From: Rhodoplanes sp963712435
GTDB taxonomy: Bacteria > Pseudomonadota > Alphaproteobacteria > Rhizobiales > Xanthobacteraceae
Assembly (NCBI GenBank): GCA_963712435.1
Contig: CAVQIB010000022.1
Span: 147,162-211,161, forward strand
Length of the DNA: 64,000 nt
Reading direction: 5' to 3'
Made by a program: the position numbers and the translations under genes. The stretch's first letter is position 1, and each line of letters opens with the position of its first letter. Positions 1-10,091 of this stretch are shown here, in pieces. The notes beneath the pieces are model-generated. The model saw only the letters and a list, made by a program, of their open reading frames with translations. It made no database searches and had not been told where the DNA came from.

Positions 1-2
1 CG

Positions 3-602
3 GTCGCGCTCGATCCCAACTATTCGCAGGCCTACGCCAATCGCGCGCTGGCCAATCGCCAGCTCGGCCAGCTCGATCCCGCCCTCGCCGACTACAACCG
101 CGCGCTCGGAATCGACGGCTCCTACGCCGTCGCCTATGTCGGCCGCGGCATGGTCCAGCGCGACAAAGGCCAACTGCTCGAGGCGCTGCAGGATTTCAAC
201 AAGGCGATCCAGATTAGGCCGGACAATGCGCAGGCCTATTACAATCGCGGCCTGCTGTACCAGGGCCAGCGGCAATACCAGTTCGCGATCGACGACTTCT
301 CGACGGCGATCGGGCTGTCGCAGCAGCAGGCGGAGCCGTTCGTCGCGCGCGGGCTGAGCTATCTCGCCATCAACGACCTGAAGGCCGCGGCCGGCGATTT
401 CGACGATGCGGTGCAGATCGACCCGAACAATCATCGCGCCTGGACCAGCCGCGGGCTTGTTTACGAGCGCACCGGCGACAAGGAGAAGGCCGCCGGGTGC
501 TACGCGCGAGCCATGTCGATACGAAGGGACTACCAGTCGGCGCTGGAAGGCTTCCAGCGGGTCGGCGGCGACCCCAAGAAGACCTATCAGGACTATAATT
601 GA
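3..602 (+). CDS. Tetratricopeptide-repeat protein (5' end outside window)
   Basis: The reading frame is open from the left edge, so the start lies upstream. About 199 residues are visible. They form roughly five consecutive 34-residue TPR units with the typical A-x-x-N/R-R-G-L/x-Y pattern (for example QAYYNRGLLYQ and RAWTSRGLVYE) and closing ALDPN/QIDPN helices. TPRs form superhelical protein-binding scaffolds; no catalytic domain is visible. The C-terminus is short and polar after the last repeat. An internal ATG at 150 exists, but the repeat pattern continues upstream of it, so it is not the start. The partner and process are unknown. It is tail-to-tail with the IclR gene, only 12 bases away. 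Confidence 0.85.
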   Translation, partial: VALDPNYSQAYANRALANRQLGQLDPALADYNRALGIDGSYAVAYVGRGMVQRDKGQLLEALQDFNKAIQIRPDNAQAYYNRGLLYQGQRQYQFAIDDFSTAIGLSQQQAEPFVARGLSYLAINDLKAAAGDFDDAVQIDPNNHRAWTSRGLVYERTGDKEKAAGCYARAMSIRRDYQSALEGFQRVGGDPKKTYQDYN

Positions 603-614
603 AGCCGCTGCGCC

Positions 615-1391
615 TCAACCGTTGAGCTTTGCGTCGCGCGCCGATCCCGCCAGTCGACCGCTCAGAGTGTCTGCCGCGTCGCGCAGCGCGGACACGATCG
701 TCTCGACCGGGAACCGTTGCAGGTTCTGCGCGATCCCGACCAGGCCGACGCTGTAGATGACGCTGCCGGCGACATGCACCGGGCAGGCATAGCTCGACAC
801 GCCCGGATCCAGCTCGTCGAGACACACGGCAAAGCCGTCGCGGCGCACGCGGCCGAGTTCGGCGAGCACGTCCTTGCGTTTCGTCCGGGTTTTCGGCGTG
901 AAGGCGACGCGCTTTTCCTGCAAGGCGCGGGCGAGGAACGCCTCGTCCTGGAATGCGAAGATCGCCTTGGCGGACGCGGCCGCATGCAAGGGCATGGCGC
1001 GGCCCGGCTGCACATAGGAATGGCGGTCGCGTTCCGGCATCACCATCGCCGCCGACTCGACGAGGTCGCCGTCGAGCTTGGCGAGGAAGGCGGTTTCTTT
1101 GAAGCGCTCCGCGAGCGGCGCGAGGACGGGCCGCGACAGGTCGGCCAGCGTCTCCCCCGCGAGCCGCATATGCAGCAAGCGGATCAGGCGGTTGCCGAGA
1201 ACGTAGATCTTCCGGTTCTCGCGCTGCTCGAGATAGCCGACGCGCAGGAGCGAATTGATCAAGCGATGCGCCGTCCCGCGCGGAAGCTCGGTCGCGCGCA
1301 TGATCTCGGCAAGGATCAGTCCGTTGGGGCTCGCGGCGACGGCGTCGAGCACCGTCGCATAGCGGCCGAGGACGCCCTCATCAGCGCTCAA
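615..1391 (-). CDS. IclR-family transcriptional regulator
   Basis: About 258 residues. The N-terminal winged helix-turn-helix (about residues 8-65) contains LPRGTAHRLINSLLRVGYLE, the usual IclR recognition-helix pattern. The C-terminal effector-binding domain follows, with SYVQPGRAMPLHAAASAKA and SSYACPVHVAGSVIYSVGLVG. The chosen start is TTG at 1391, because GGAGGG lies 4 bases upstream and the fold begins right after it. An in-frame ATG at 1511 would add 40 unconserved residues. The gene is divergent from the aminotransferase at 1745 and probably controls the catabolic genes 1745-17885. Whether it represses or activates cannot be read from sequence. Confidence 0.9.
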   Translation of the reverse strand: MSADEGVLGRYATVLDAVAASPNGLILAEIMRATELPRGTAHRLINSLLRVGYLEQRENRKIYVLGNRLIRLLHMRLAGETLADLSRPVLAPLAERFKETAFLAKLDGDLVESAAMVMPERDRHSYVQPGRAMPLHAAASAKAIFAFQDEAFLARALQEKRVAFTPKTRTKRKDVLAELGRVRRDGFAVCLDELDPGVSSYACPVHVAGSVIYSVGLVGIAQNLQRFPVETIVSALRDAADTLSGRLAGSARDAKLNG

Positions 1392-1492
1392 TGCTCCCTC
1401 CAGGAACAAACGCCGGAAACCGGCCCGCGGCTGACATCGCCGCCTTGACTCGATCGCGCATAGTTTGTTGAATTGGCGAATTCTAGAAAAAA

Positions 1493-1605
1493 GTTCCGGA
1501 AAATGGAACAAGAGAAATTGGGCTGGAAGCGCTCCGGGGCGGAGCGTTTGCAGTTACCCTGCTGGGAATATCGATTTGCTCGAAAAGGGTTCTCGGCAGT
1601 GGAAC
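1493..1605. promoter_or_regulatory. Candidate IclR operator pair in the divergent promoter region
   Basis: Two 17-base interrupted inverted repeats share the pattern GTTCY-N7-GGAAC: GTTCCGGAAAATGGAAC at 1493-1509 and GTTCTCGGCAGTGGAAC at 1589-1605, 96 bases apart. They lie in the 353-base region between the divergent IclR and aminotransferase genes. IclR regulators often bind short palindromes near their own promoter, so these are the best operator candidates. Binding is inferred. Nothing else was recognised in 1392-1744. Confidence 0.5.
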
Positions 1606-1744
1606 GATCCGGGTGCATGGTCCGACAAGGCGGGAGCCGGTTTGCGGCCGGAGAACTCGACTACGCAAGAGCGGCTGAGCGAGGTCCGGCGCGACCGAAA
1701 CGGACCCCGCTCGTGATTTCGCTGGATCGGCGAGGACAAGCGCT

Positions 1745-3121
1745 GTGACCTTGAACGTCAACTCGCCGCATGCGCGCGACATTCGCGGCCATCTTCACCC
1801 GTTCACCAATGCGCACCTGCACGAAACCGTCGGCCCGCATATTTTCGTGCGCGGCGAGGGCATTTACGTCATCGACGATGCGGGAAAGCGCTATATCGAG
1901 GGGCTGTCCGGCTTGTGGTGCGCCGCGCTCGGCTTCAGCGAGAAGCGGCTGGTCGATGCGGCGACCCGCCAGCTCAATACGCTGCCCTTCTACCACAACT
2001 TCTCGCACAAGGCGGTCGAGCCGGCGATCGAGCTCGCCGACTATCTCGTCAGCCGTGCGCCCGTGCCGATGTCGAAAGTGTTTTTCACCAATTCCGGCTC
2101 GGAGGCGAACGACACCCAGGTCAAGCTCGTCTGGTATTACAACAACATCCTGGGCCGCCCCAACAAGAAGAAGATCATCGCGCGCAAGGGCGCCTATCAC
2201 GGCATCACCGTCGCCGCCGGCAGCCTGACCGGGCTCGCCTATGCGCAGCAGGCGTTCGACCTGCCGATCGCCAACATCCTGCATGCCGACTGCCCGCATT
2301 ACTATCGCTACGCGGAGCCCGGCGAATCCGAAGAACAGTTCAGCGAGCGGCTCGCGGCCAATCTCGCAGCGCTGATCGAACGCGAGGGGCCGGACACGGT
2401 CGCCGCTTTCATCGCCGAACCGTTTCTCGGCGCGGGCGGGGTGATCCCGCCGCCCAAAGGCTATTTCGAGCGCATTCAGCCCATTCTCGCGCAGCACGAC
2501 ATTCTGTTCATCGTCGACGAGGTGATCAGCGGTTTCTATCGCACCGGACGGATGTTCGCCTGCGAGACCTACGACCTGAAACCGGACCTCATCAGCCTCG
2601 CCAAGGCGCTCTCGTCGGCCTATCAGCCGATCGGCGCCGTGATGCTGTCGGAGAAAATCTATCAGGCGGTGGTCGAGGGCAGTCGCCGGCTCGGCACTTT
2701 CGGCACCGGCTTCACCTATACCGGGCACCCCGTTCCCACCGCCGTCGCGCTCGAAACGCAGCGCATCTATGACGAGCGCGACATCGGCGCGCATGTGCGT
2801 GCGCTCATCCCGCAGTTTTCCCGCCGGATCGAGCGCCTGGCGGACCGCCCGCTCGTCGGCGAGGCGCGTTGCGCGGGTCTTGTCGGCGCGGTCGAGCTCG
2901 TCGCCGACAAGGCGGCGAAGCGCAGTTTCGATGCGCAGCAGAAGGTGGGCGCCTGGACGATGAACCGGGCGCTCGAGCACGGCCTGATCGTTCGCGCGCT
3001 GGTCAACGACACGATCGCGCTCTGCCCGCCGCTCATCATTTCCGCGGCGGAGATCGACGACATGTTCGATCGTTTCGAACGCACGCTCGATGACGCGGCG
3101 AAAGAGTTCGGCCGCGCGTGA
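1745..3121 (+). CDS. Class III (omega-amino acid type) PLP-dependent aminotransferase
   Basis: 458 residues from a GTG start at 1745, a usual length for omega-amino acid:pyruvate or 4-aminobutyrate-type aminotransferases. Family features are visible: FFTNSGSEANDTQVKL near residue 120, the Asp of FIVDEVISGFYRTGRM that contacts PLP, and the Schiff-base Lys287 in LISLAKALSSAYQP. The family moves a terminal amino group to pyruvate or 2-oxoglutarate and leaves a semialdehyde. It is the first gene of the island and overlaps the HyuA-like gene by 4 bases (GTGA). An aldehyde dehydrogenase downstream could oxidise the product. The exact amine is unknown. Confidence 0.93.
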   Translation: MTLNVNSPHARDIRGHLHPFTNAHLHETVGPHIFVRGEGIYVIDDAGKRYIEGLSGLWCAALGFSEKRLVDAATRQLNTLPFYHNFSHKAVEPAIELADYLVSRAPVPMSKVFFTNSGSEANDTQVKLVWYYNNILGRPNKKKIIARKGAYHGITVAAGSLTGLAYAQQAFDLPIANILHADCPHYYRYAEPGESEEQFSERLAANLAALIEREGPDTVAAFIAEPFLGAGGVIPPPKGYFERIQPILAQHDILFIVDEVISGFYRTGRMFACETYDLKPDLISLAKALSSAYQPIGAVMLSEKIYQAVVEGSRRLGTFGTGFTYTGHPVPTAVALETQRIYDERDIGAHVRALIPQFSRRIERLADRPLVGEARCAGLVGAVELVADKAAKRSFDAQQKVGAWTMNRALEHGLIVRALVNDTIALCPPLIISAAEIDDMFDRFERTLDDAAKEFGRA

Positions 3122-5176
3122 CGGACACGGCGATGGACAGCCCCGCCAACTGGCTGGTCGGGATCGATATCGGGGGCACCTTCACGGATGTCGTCGCGGT
3201 CGACCGGACGTGCGGCGAGACGCGCACCGGCAAGGTGGTGACGCGGTCCGGCGATCGCGTGGCGAGCCTCTTGGCGGCGCTCGCGGCGGTGGGGCTGGAG
3301 TGGGCGGAGGTCGGCGATCTCGTCCACGGCACGACGATGATCACCAATGCGATCGTCCAGGCGGACTTCGCGCGGACGGCGCTGATCGCGACCGCGGGGT
3401 TCGCCGACACGCTCGCCATCGGCCGCCAGAACCGGCGCCATCTCTATCGCCTCGATCTTCTGCCGAAGCTCATCCCGCTCGTTCCGGAAGAACGGCGCTT
3501 GGAGGCCGACGAGCGGCTCGATCACCAGGGAAACGTGCTGCGGCCGCTTGCCGAGAGCGAGATCGACCGGCTGATCGGCGCGCTCGCGGCCATCGACGTC
3601 GAGGCGGTGGCCATTTCCCTGCTGCACGCCTACGCCGATCCGGCGCATGAGGAGCGCCTCGCCAGCCGCGTCCGCGAGCGCTTCGCCTATGTCGCCGTCT
3701 CCAACCGCATCAATCCCGAGGCGCGCGAATACGAGCGCACGGCGACGACCGTGCTGAGCGCGAGCGTGATGCCGCTGGCGGCGGGCTATCTCGACAGCCT
3801 CGACGCGCGCAAGCCGGCGCAGTCGCGACTGCATCTGTTCCATTCGGGTGGAGACATGGCCTCGCCCGCGGCCGTGCGCGACCTGCCGCTGGCGCTCGCT
3901 CTGTCGGGGCCTGCGGCCGGCGTCGCCGCCGCCGCGCAGGTCGCGCGCGAACTCGCGCTCGATCACGCGATCAGCTTCGACATGGGCGGCACGACCACCG
4001 ATGTCTGTCTCGTCTCGCAGGGACGGCCGGAGATCGCGAGCGACCGCAAGCTCGACGATCATCCGCTGCGCCAGTCCATGGTCGCCGTCGAATCGATCGG
4101 CGCCGGCGGCGGATCGATCGCTTCGTTCGACCGCGGCGCGCTCTGCGTCGGCCCCGAAAGCGCGGGCGCCGAACCGGGTCCGGCCTGCTATGGCCGCGGC
4201 GGGACGCGCGCGACGGTGACCGACGCCAATCTCCTGCTCGGCTATCTCAATCGCGATCGGCTCTACGGCAATGAGCTGCGGCTGGACGAGCGCGCGGCGC
4301 GCGCGGCGGTCGCACGTCTCGCGGCCGAAGTCCGGCATGGAGCTTCTCGATGCCGCGCTGGGCATCGTCCGGGTGGCGAACCAGGCGATGGTGCGCGCGC
4401 TGCGGCGGGTGACGGTGGAACGCGGCATCGACGGGCGGCGCTGCACGCTCATCGCATTCGGCGGCGCGGGTCCGATGCACGCGGTGGCGGTCGCGCGCGC
4501 CTTCGGCATTGCGCAGGTGATCGTCCCGGCGCAATCGAGCGTGTTCTCGGCGACGGGCTGCGTGCATGCGCAGATGGGCTATTCGCAGCAGCAGACCTTG
4601 CGCATGCCGGCGGAGCGTTGGGATGTCGGGTCGATCGACAACGCGCGGCAGCGATTGCGGGCGCGGCTCGCGGCGCCGCTGATCGCGGCCGGCCATCGTC
4701 CGGAGGCGCTCTCGGTCGAAGAAACCGCCGCCGTGCGCTACCACGGGCAGAGCTATGCGATCGAGATCGTCCAGCCGGACTTTTCCGATCCCGCGCGGCT
4801 CGGGCGGGATTTCCTCGAGCAGCATCGCAGGCTGTACGGCTTTGCGACCGACGAGCCGTGGGAGCTCACCGCGATAAGGATGCGGGTCGCCGCGCCGCGC
4901 GCGGACATTCCGGCCGTCGCGCGGCCTGCGGCGCGCGGCGAGGCGCGGTCCAATGCAAGCCCCTGCGTGTTCGACCAGCTCGGCGAGCAGATGACGCAGC
5001 GGCTCGACCGCGCGGCGATGGTGCCCGGCGGCGTGGTGCGCGGCCCCGCGGTGATCGAGGACGCGTTCTCGACGGTGGTGGTCCCGCCCGGCGCGACGGC
5101 GGCGGCGGACGCGCGCGGGCATCTCGTCATCACGGTCGGCCGGGCGGTCATGAGCGGCGAGGATCGGGCGGCATGA
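3118..5176 (+). CDS. HyuA-like hydantoinase/5-oxoprolinase subunit A (one frameshift)
   Basis: The reconstructed protein is about 685 residues, normal for HyuA. The N-terminal part shows the actin-like ATP-binding signature GIDIGGTFTDVVAVD (about residues 14-28), the HGTTMITNAIVQ segment and SGPAAGVAAAAQVARE followed by FDMGGTTTDVCLV. The frame breaks near 4330, where removing one G restores LAAE-SGMELLDAALGIV. The continuation contains IAFGGAGPMHA and ends at 5176. This family uses ATP to hydrolyse cyclic amides (5-oxoproline, N-methylhydantoin, caprolactam). It overlaps the HyuB-like start (ATGA). GTG at 3118 is used because of the overlap with the aminotransferase stop. Substrate is unknown; a lactam or imide is inferred. 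Confidence 0.88.
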
Positions 5177-6790
5177 GCGTCGGCGTCGATCCCGTCTCGT
5201 TGGAAGTGATCCGCAACGGGCTCACCTCGATTGCGGAGGAAATGTCCCTGATCGTCATGCGCTCGGCGCGCTCGCCGCTGCTGCGCGAAGCCGGCGATCT
5301 GTCCTCCGCGGTGACCGACGCCGACGGCGTTCCTCGTCGCGCAGGGGCGCGACGTGCCGATGCATCTCGGCGTCATGAGCTTCACCGTGCGCGAATTCCT
5401 CAAGCGCGTGCCGAAAGAGCGCTTGCGCCCGGACGATGTCTGGCTTCTCAATCTGCCCGAGGTGGGCGGCAATCACTTGCCGGACGTGAAGGCGATCCGC
5501 CCGGTGTTTGCGGACGGCATGATCCGCGCCTTCGCAGTGTCGCTCGCCCATTGGGCGGACATCGGCGGCGCCCTGCCGGGCAGCTATGTCCCGAACGCGA
5601 CCGACGCCTGGCAGGAAGGCCTGCGGATTTCGCCCCTGCGGATCGCCACGGCGGACGGCGTCGACCGCGAGAAGCTCGACTTCGTGCTCGCCAATGTGCG
5701 CGGACCCGCCGAGCGGGAGGGCGACATCCTCGCGCAGCTCGCGGCGACCCGCGTCGCCGACGAGCGGCTGCAGCAGCTTTTCGCCGAGCACGGCGCCGAC
5801 ATCGTGATGGCGGCGATCGCGGCGATCCACGATCGCGCCGAGGCGCAGATGCGCGATGCGATCGCCGCCGTGCCGGACGGCGTCTACGACGGCGTGGACT
5901 GGCTCGACGACGACGGCTCCGGACAGGAGCGGATCGCCATCCGCGTGCGCGTGACGATTTCCGGCAGCGAGGCGCTGTTCGACTTCTCCGAGAGCGACGA
6001 CGCCACGCGCGGTCCGGTGAACACCACGCCCTTCATCACGGCGGCCTCGGTGTTCTACTGCATGAAGGCCCTGCTTGGGCCGGACATCCAGCCGAGCGGC
6101 GGCTGCTACCGGCCGATGACGATCGTGACCCGGCCGGGCTCCGTGCTCAATCCCGGCATCGACAAGCCGGTGGTCGGCGGCAATCACGAGACATCCCAGC
6201 GGATCGCCGACGCCGTGTTCCGCGCCCTCGACCCGGCGCTGCCGGGGCGGGCGAGCGCGGGCGGGCCGACCACGTCCGGACTGATCCTGTTCGCCGGACG
6301 ACGGCGCGACGGCATGTGGACGACGCTCTACGAGGTCCATGGCGGCGGCGAAGGCGCGCGCCTCGACCGGGACGGCATGCCGGCGCTGCGCGTGCATATG
6401 TCCAATGTCATGAACACGCCGGCCGAGGTGATCGAGGCCGAATACCCGATCAGGGTCGAGCGGCAGGCGCTGCGGCCCGGCTCGGGCGGACGCGGCCGGC
6501 ATCGCGGCGGCGACGGCCTCTGTCGCGCCTATCGGATCATGGCCCCCGACATATCCGTCACCTCGATGTTCGAACGGCGGCTCGTTCCGCCCTACGGCCT
6601 GCACGGCGGCGAGCCCGGCGCGCCGTTCCGGGTCACGGTGACCAAGGCGGACGGCTGCATGTTCGAGCTGTCGGGCAAGGCCAATATCCGACTGAGCGAG
6701 GGCGACCTCGTGGTGGTGGAGACCTGCGGCGGGGGCGGTTACGGGCCGCCGGACATCGCCGCGGACGAACAAGAGGGCGGAGCACGTTGA
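5173..6790 (+). CDS. HyuB-like hydantoinase/5-oxoprolinase subunit B (one frameshift)
   Basis: The reconstructed length is about 538 residues, typical for HyuB. It begins with VDPVSLEVIRNGLTSIAEEM, the family's usual N-terminus, followed by RSARSPLLREAGDLSSAV. The frame breaks near 5331: removing one G in GGC-G-TTC gives DADGFLVAQGRDVPMHLGVM, the expected continuation. Later conserved blocks include GPVNTTPFITAASVFYCMKAL and the glycine-rich C-terminal ETCGGGGYGPP. It forms the hydrolytic complex with the HyuA-like subunit and is translationally coupled to it. The stop overlaps the ATG of the next SDR gene by one base. Confidence 0.88.
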
Positions 6791-7572
6791 TGAGGCTTGC
6801 AGACAAGAACGCGATCGTCACCGGCGCCGCAAAAGGAATGGGAAGCGCGATCACCACGACGCTGGCGCGGGAGGGCGCGAACGTGTTCCTGACCGCGCGC
6901 GACGTCGAGGCGCTCGCCCCGGTTGCGCGGCAGGTGATCGATCTGGGCCGCAAGGCTTTCGTTCACGGCTGCGACGTCACCGTCGAAACCCAGGTGAAGG
7001 CGATGGCGGACAAGGCGCGGGAGGCGTTCGGCGGACAGATCGACATCCTGGTCAATGTCGCCGGCGTGACCGGGCCGATCGAAACGCCGCTGCAGAACAT
7101 CGGCGTCGAGGATTTCGACTATACGATCCACGCCAATGTGCGGGGGACGTTCCTGCCCATCAAGCATGTCCTTCCCGCGATGATCGAGCGGCGCAGCGGC
7201 AAGATCGTGAACATCGCCGGCACCTCGGGACTGCGCGGCTATCCGATGCGGACGGCCTACAGCGCGTCCAAATGGGCGGTGCGCGGCATAACGCGCACGG
7301 CGGCGCTCGAAGCGGGGAAGTACAATATCAACGTGAACGCCGTCTGCCCGGGCATCGTCGAGACCCCGCGCATGGAGAAGCTGTGCCGCGAAAAGGCGGC
7401 CGTGCGCGGCTGGACCTACGAGCAGGTGTATGAGGAGTATGTGCAGGACATGGCCCTCAAGCGCGTCACCACGATACAGGACGTGGCCAATGCCGTGCTG
7501 TTCATGTGCAGCGATGAAAGCCGCAACATCACCGGCCAGGAGCTCGCGGTGGACGGCGGCTGGGATGTGTAG
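6790..7572 (+). CDS. Short-chain dehydrogenase/reductase (SDR)
   Basis: 260 residues. The Rossmann signature is TGAAKGMG (about residues 11-18), followed by a CDVT block and NVAGV in place of NNAG. The catalytic Ser is in NIAGTSG and the YSASK pair is present (AYSASKWAVRGITRTAALE), so the enzyme should be active. The C-terminal VDGGWDV is typical of classical SDRs. It is cotranscribed with the HyuAB-like genes (1-base overlap). It probably interconverts an alcohol and a carbonyl intermediate of the same pathway, with NAD(P) as cofactor. Confidence 0.92.
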   Translation: MRLADKNAIVTGAAKGMGSAITTTLAREGANVFLTARDVEALAPVARQVIDLGRKAFVHGCDVTVETQVKAMADKAREAFGGQIDILVNVAGVTGPIETPLQNIGVEDFDYTIHANVRGTFLPIKHVLPAMIERRSGKIVNIAGTSGLRGYPMRTAYSASKWAVRGITRTAALEAGKYNINVNAVCPGIVETPRMEKLCREKAAVRGWTYEQVYEEYVQDMALKRVTTIQDVANAVLFMCSDESRNITGQELAVDGGWDV

Positions 7573-7616
7573 GGTCCGAAGTTCAACGCTTGCCTCCGGA
7601 CCTGCATTGGGCGCGC

Positions 7617-7670
7617 GTCCCGCACGCGGCGCAGCGCGCCGCTTCGCTCCGTGCTGCGCTGCGCCCGGGA
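7617..7670. repeat. GC-rich palindromic intergenic repeat
   Basis: A 54-base palindrome lies between the SDR and the aldehyde dehydrogenase. Outer arms are GTCCCG and CCCGGGA; inner arms are GCGCAGC (7629-7635) and GCTGCGC (7653-7659). It resembles repeats scattered between genes in Bradyrhizobium and Rhodopseudomonas genomes. It may act as an mRNA hairpin within the operon. Confidence 0.55.
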
Positions 7671-7734
7671 AACGAGCCCTTGCGGCAGGCGAGTATCGAA
7701 ATGAATGAACGCGGAAAGCTTAACGGAGCCGGCC

Positions 7735-9204
7735 ATGAATAAGATCGAGCGGTGGAACACGCCGCCCAATCTGCCGCGGCGCATGGTGATCGGCGGCGAA
7801 CGTGTGGACGCGGTCGGACGCGGGCGCATGGAGACGGTCGATCCGGCGACTGGGCAGGCCTTCGCCGATGTCCCGCAGGCCGGTTCCGAGGACGTCGATC
7901 GCGCCGTCGATAGCGCGAAACGCGCGCTCGCCGGCGCGTGGCGCTCGGTCAGCCCGGCCGAGCGCGGCCGCATCCTCGTCCGCGCCGCAGCGCTCGTCCG
8001 CCGCGACAGGGAGCGGCTCGCGCGCGTCGAAACGCTCGACAGCGGCAAGCCGCTGCGCGAGTCGCTCGTCGATGTTGAAACCACCGCCGCCTATTTCGAA
8101 TATTACGCCGGGATGGCCGACAAGCTGCAGGGCGACACGATCCCGCTCGGTCCGGATTACATTTCCTTCACCCTGCACGAGCCGGTCGGCGTGACCGCGC
8201 ATATCATCCCGTGGAACTTCCCGCTGGTGACCACCGCCCGCGGCGTCGCGCCGGCGCTCGCCGCCGGCAACACCGCGGTGGTCAAGCCCGCGGAGCAGAC
8301 GCCGCTGACCGCTTTGATGCTCGCGGACCTGCTGGAAGAAGCGGGGCTGCCGGCCGGCGTCTATAATGTGGTGACAGGCTACGGGCCCGAAGCGGGCGCG
8401 CCGCTCTGCGCGCATCCGGACGTGGCGCATGTCACCTTCACCGGCTCGGTCGCGACCGGCAAGACGGTGATGAAGCTCGCCGCCGACCACGTCGCATCGG
8501 TGACGCTCGAACTCGGCGGCAAGTCGCCCGTGGTGGTTCTCGCGGACGCCGATCTCGACGCCGCGGTCGAGGGCACGCTCAAGGCGATCTACACCAATGC
8601 CGGGCAGGTGTGCTCGGCGGGCTCGCGGCTCGTGGTCGAGCGGCGGGTGCATGACGCCATGCTCGAGCGGCTGGTCGCGCGCACCAAGACGCTCGCGCTC
8701 GGTCACGGATTGGACGATGCGCCGATTGGTCCGCTCGTGTCCGAGAAGCAGCGCGCCCGCGTCAGCGGCTTTGTCGCGGACGCGCGCCAGCGCGGGCTGG
8801 ACATCGCGGTGGGCGGCGGCCCGGCGACGGTGAAGGGCCTTGAAGGCGGCTATTTCTTCGCGCCGACCATCCTCGACCGGGCAGCCGTCGCCGATCCGGT
8901 TTCGCAGGAGGAGATTTTCGGGCCGGTGCTCACGGTCCAGGTGGTCGATACGCCCGAGGAGGCGATCGCCGTCGGGAACGCGACGCCCTACGGGCTCGTC
9001 GCCGGCATCTACACGGCCGACATCACCAAGGCGCTGCGTTTCGCGCGCGACATCGAGGCGGGACAGGTGTTCATCAACCAGTTTTTCGCGGGCGGAGTCG
9101 CGACCCCGTTCGGCGGCGTCAAGAACAGCGGCTTCGGACGCGAGAAGGGGCTTGCCGCGCTAAGCTCGTATTTTCGCATCAAATGCGTCACCGCGCGGAT
9201 CTGA
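7735..9204 (+). CDS. NAD(P)-dependent aldehyde dehydrogenase
   Basis: 489 residues. Catalytic Cys293 is in NAGQVCSAGSR and the general base Glu259 is in VTLELGGKSP. The cofactor-binding region has GVTAHIIPWNFPL and FTGSVATGK, so all key ALDH residues are present. The ATG at 7735 is preferred because GGAG sits about 7 bases upstream; an upstream in-frame ATG at 7705 lacks a good ribosome site. In the island it could oxidise the semialdehyde formed by the aminotransferase, or an aldehyde released by the hydroxylase. The closest functional class (betaine or semialdehyde dehydrogenase-like) cannot be settled by eye. Confidence 0.93.
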   Translation: MNKIERWNTPPNLPRRMVIGGERVDAVGRGRMETVDPATGQAFADVPQAGSEDVDRAVDSAKRALAGAWRSVSPAERGRILVRAAALVRRDRERLARVETLDSGKPLRESLVDVETTAAYFEYYAGMADKLQGDTIPLGPDYISFTLHEPVGVTAHIIPWNFPLVTTARGVAPALAAGNTAVVKPAEQTPLTALMLADLLEEAGLPAGVYNVVTGYGPEAGAPLCAHPDVAHVTFTGSVATGKTVMKLAADHVASVTLELGGKSPVVVLADADLDAAVEGTLKAIYTNAGQVCSAGSRLVVERRVHDAMLERLVARTKTLALGHGLDDAPIGPLVSEKQRARVSGFVADARQRGLDIAVGGGPATVKGLEGGYFFAPTILDRAAVADPVSQEEIFGPVLTVQVVDTPEEAIAVGNATPYGLVAGIYTADITKALRFARDIEAGQVFINQFFAGGVATPFGGVKNSGFGREKGLAALSSYFRIKCVTARI

Positions 9205-9221
9205 CGGCGGAGCGCCACGTC

Positions 9222-10079
9222 ATGGATGCAAGCTTCGATCTCGCGATGCCCGGCAACTGCGCGCAGGCGTTGCAGCTGCTCGCCGCCGACGGCGCGATCC
9301 CGCTCGCGGGAGGCACCAATGTGGTGGTCGATCTGCGCGCCAAGCGGCTCGCGCCGAAGCAGCTCGTCTCGCTCGATCGCCTCGCAGAGCTGCGCGGCGT
9401 CGCCGCCGCGAACGGCCGCATCGAAATCGGCGCGCGCACCACGGTGACCGATCTCCTGCGGCGCCCGGAGATCGCCGCGACCGCGCCGTCGCTCGTGCAG
9501 TCGGCGGCGGTGTTTGCCGGCCAGATGGTGCGCAACACCGCGACCGTCGCCGGCAATATCGCCTGCGGCTCGCCGGCGGCCGATCTCGTGCCGCCGCTGC
9601 TCAGCCTCGACGCCGAAATAACGCTGATGTCGGCGCGCGGCGAGCGCATCCTGCCGCTTGCATCCTACTTCGTCGATTACCGCACGGACGTGCGCCGCCC
9701 TGACGAGTTGATCACCGCCATCGCCTGGAAGCGGCCGCCCGAGCGCGCGTACAACGTCTTCTACAAGCTCGCGCGCCGCAAAGGCGATGCGATCACGGTC
9801 ACAGGCGTCGCGGTGACGATCGCCGTCGAGGGTGGGCGCTGCACGCGCGCGCGCATCGCGCTCGGGGCGGTCGCGCCCATCGTCATACGCGCGCAGCGGG
9901 CGGAAGCCATGCTCGAGGGCGAGATGCTCACGCCGGCGCTGATCGATGCGGCCGCGCGCGCGGCGGCGGAGGAAAGCCGCCCGATCGACGATATCCGCGC
10001 GTCGGCGGAGTACCGGCGGCACATGGTGCGCGTGCTGACGCGCCGCCTCGTCGGCCAGGCGGCCGATCGGCTCGGGTGA
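9222..10079 (+). CDS. Molybdenum hydroxylase FAD-binding subunit (xanthine dehydrogenase family, CoxM-like)
   Basis: About 285 residues. It has the two FAD-contact motifs of this family, AGGTNVVVDLR (about residues 28-38) and TVAGNIACGSPAADLVPPLL (about 106-125). It passes electrons from the 2Fe-2S subunit to an acceptor. The ATG at 9222 is used because GGCGGAG lies upstream and the fold starts there. It is followed by the small and large subunit genes in the order medium-small-large. Confidence 0.92.
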   Translation: MDASFDLAMPGNCAQALQLLAADGAIPLAGGTNVVVDLRAKRLAPKQLVSLDRLAELRGVAAANGRIEIGARTTVTDLLRRPEIAATAPSLVQSAAVFAGQMVRNTATVAGNIACGSPAADLVPPLLSLDAEITLMSARGERILPLASYFVDYRTDVRRPDELITAIAWKRPPERAYNVFYKLARRKGDAITVTGVAVTIAVEGGRCTRARIALGAVAPIVIRAQRAEAMLEGEMLTPALIDAAARAAAEESRPIDDIRASAEYRRHMVRVLTRRLVGQAADRLG

Positions 10080-10091
10080 GGAATTGTCAGC

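Noticed and set aside
1661..2980. Long minus-strand open frame opposite the aminotransferase (and similar ones opposite HyuB, dapF and norB)
   Set aside because: No motif, biased composition, and the opposite strand has complete conserved genes.
3118..7572. A single 1484-residue open frame covering HyuA, HyuB and the SDR
   Set aside because: Two +1 shifts carry translation out of the hyuAB frames; the middle part is Arg-rich nonsense. The true genes are three overlapping units.
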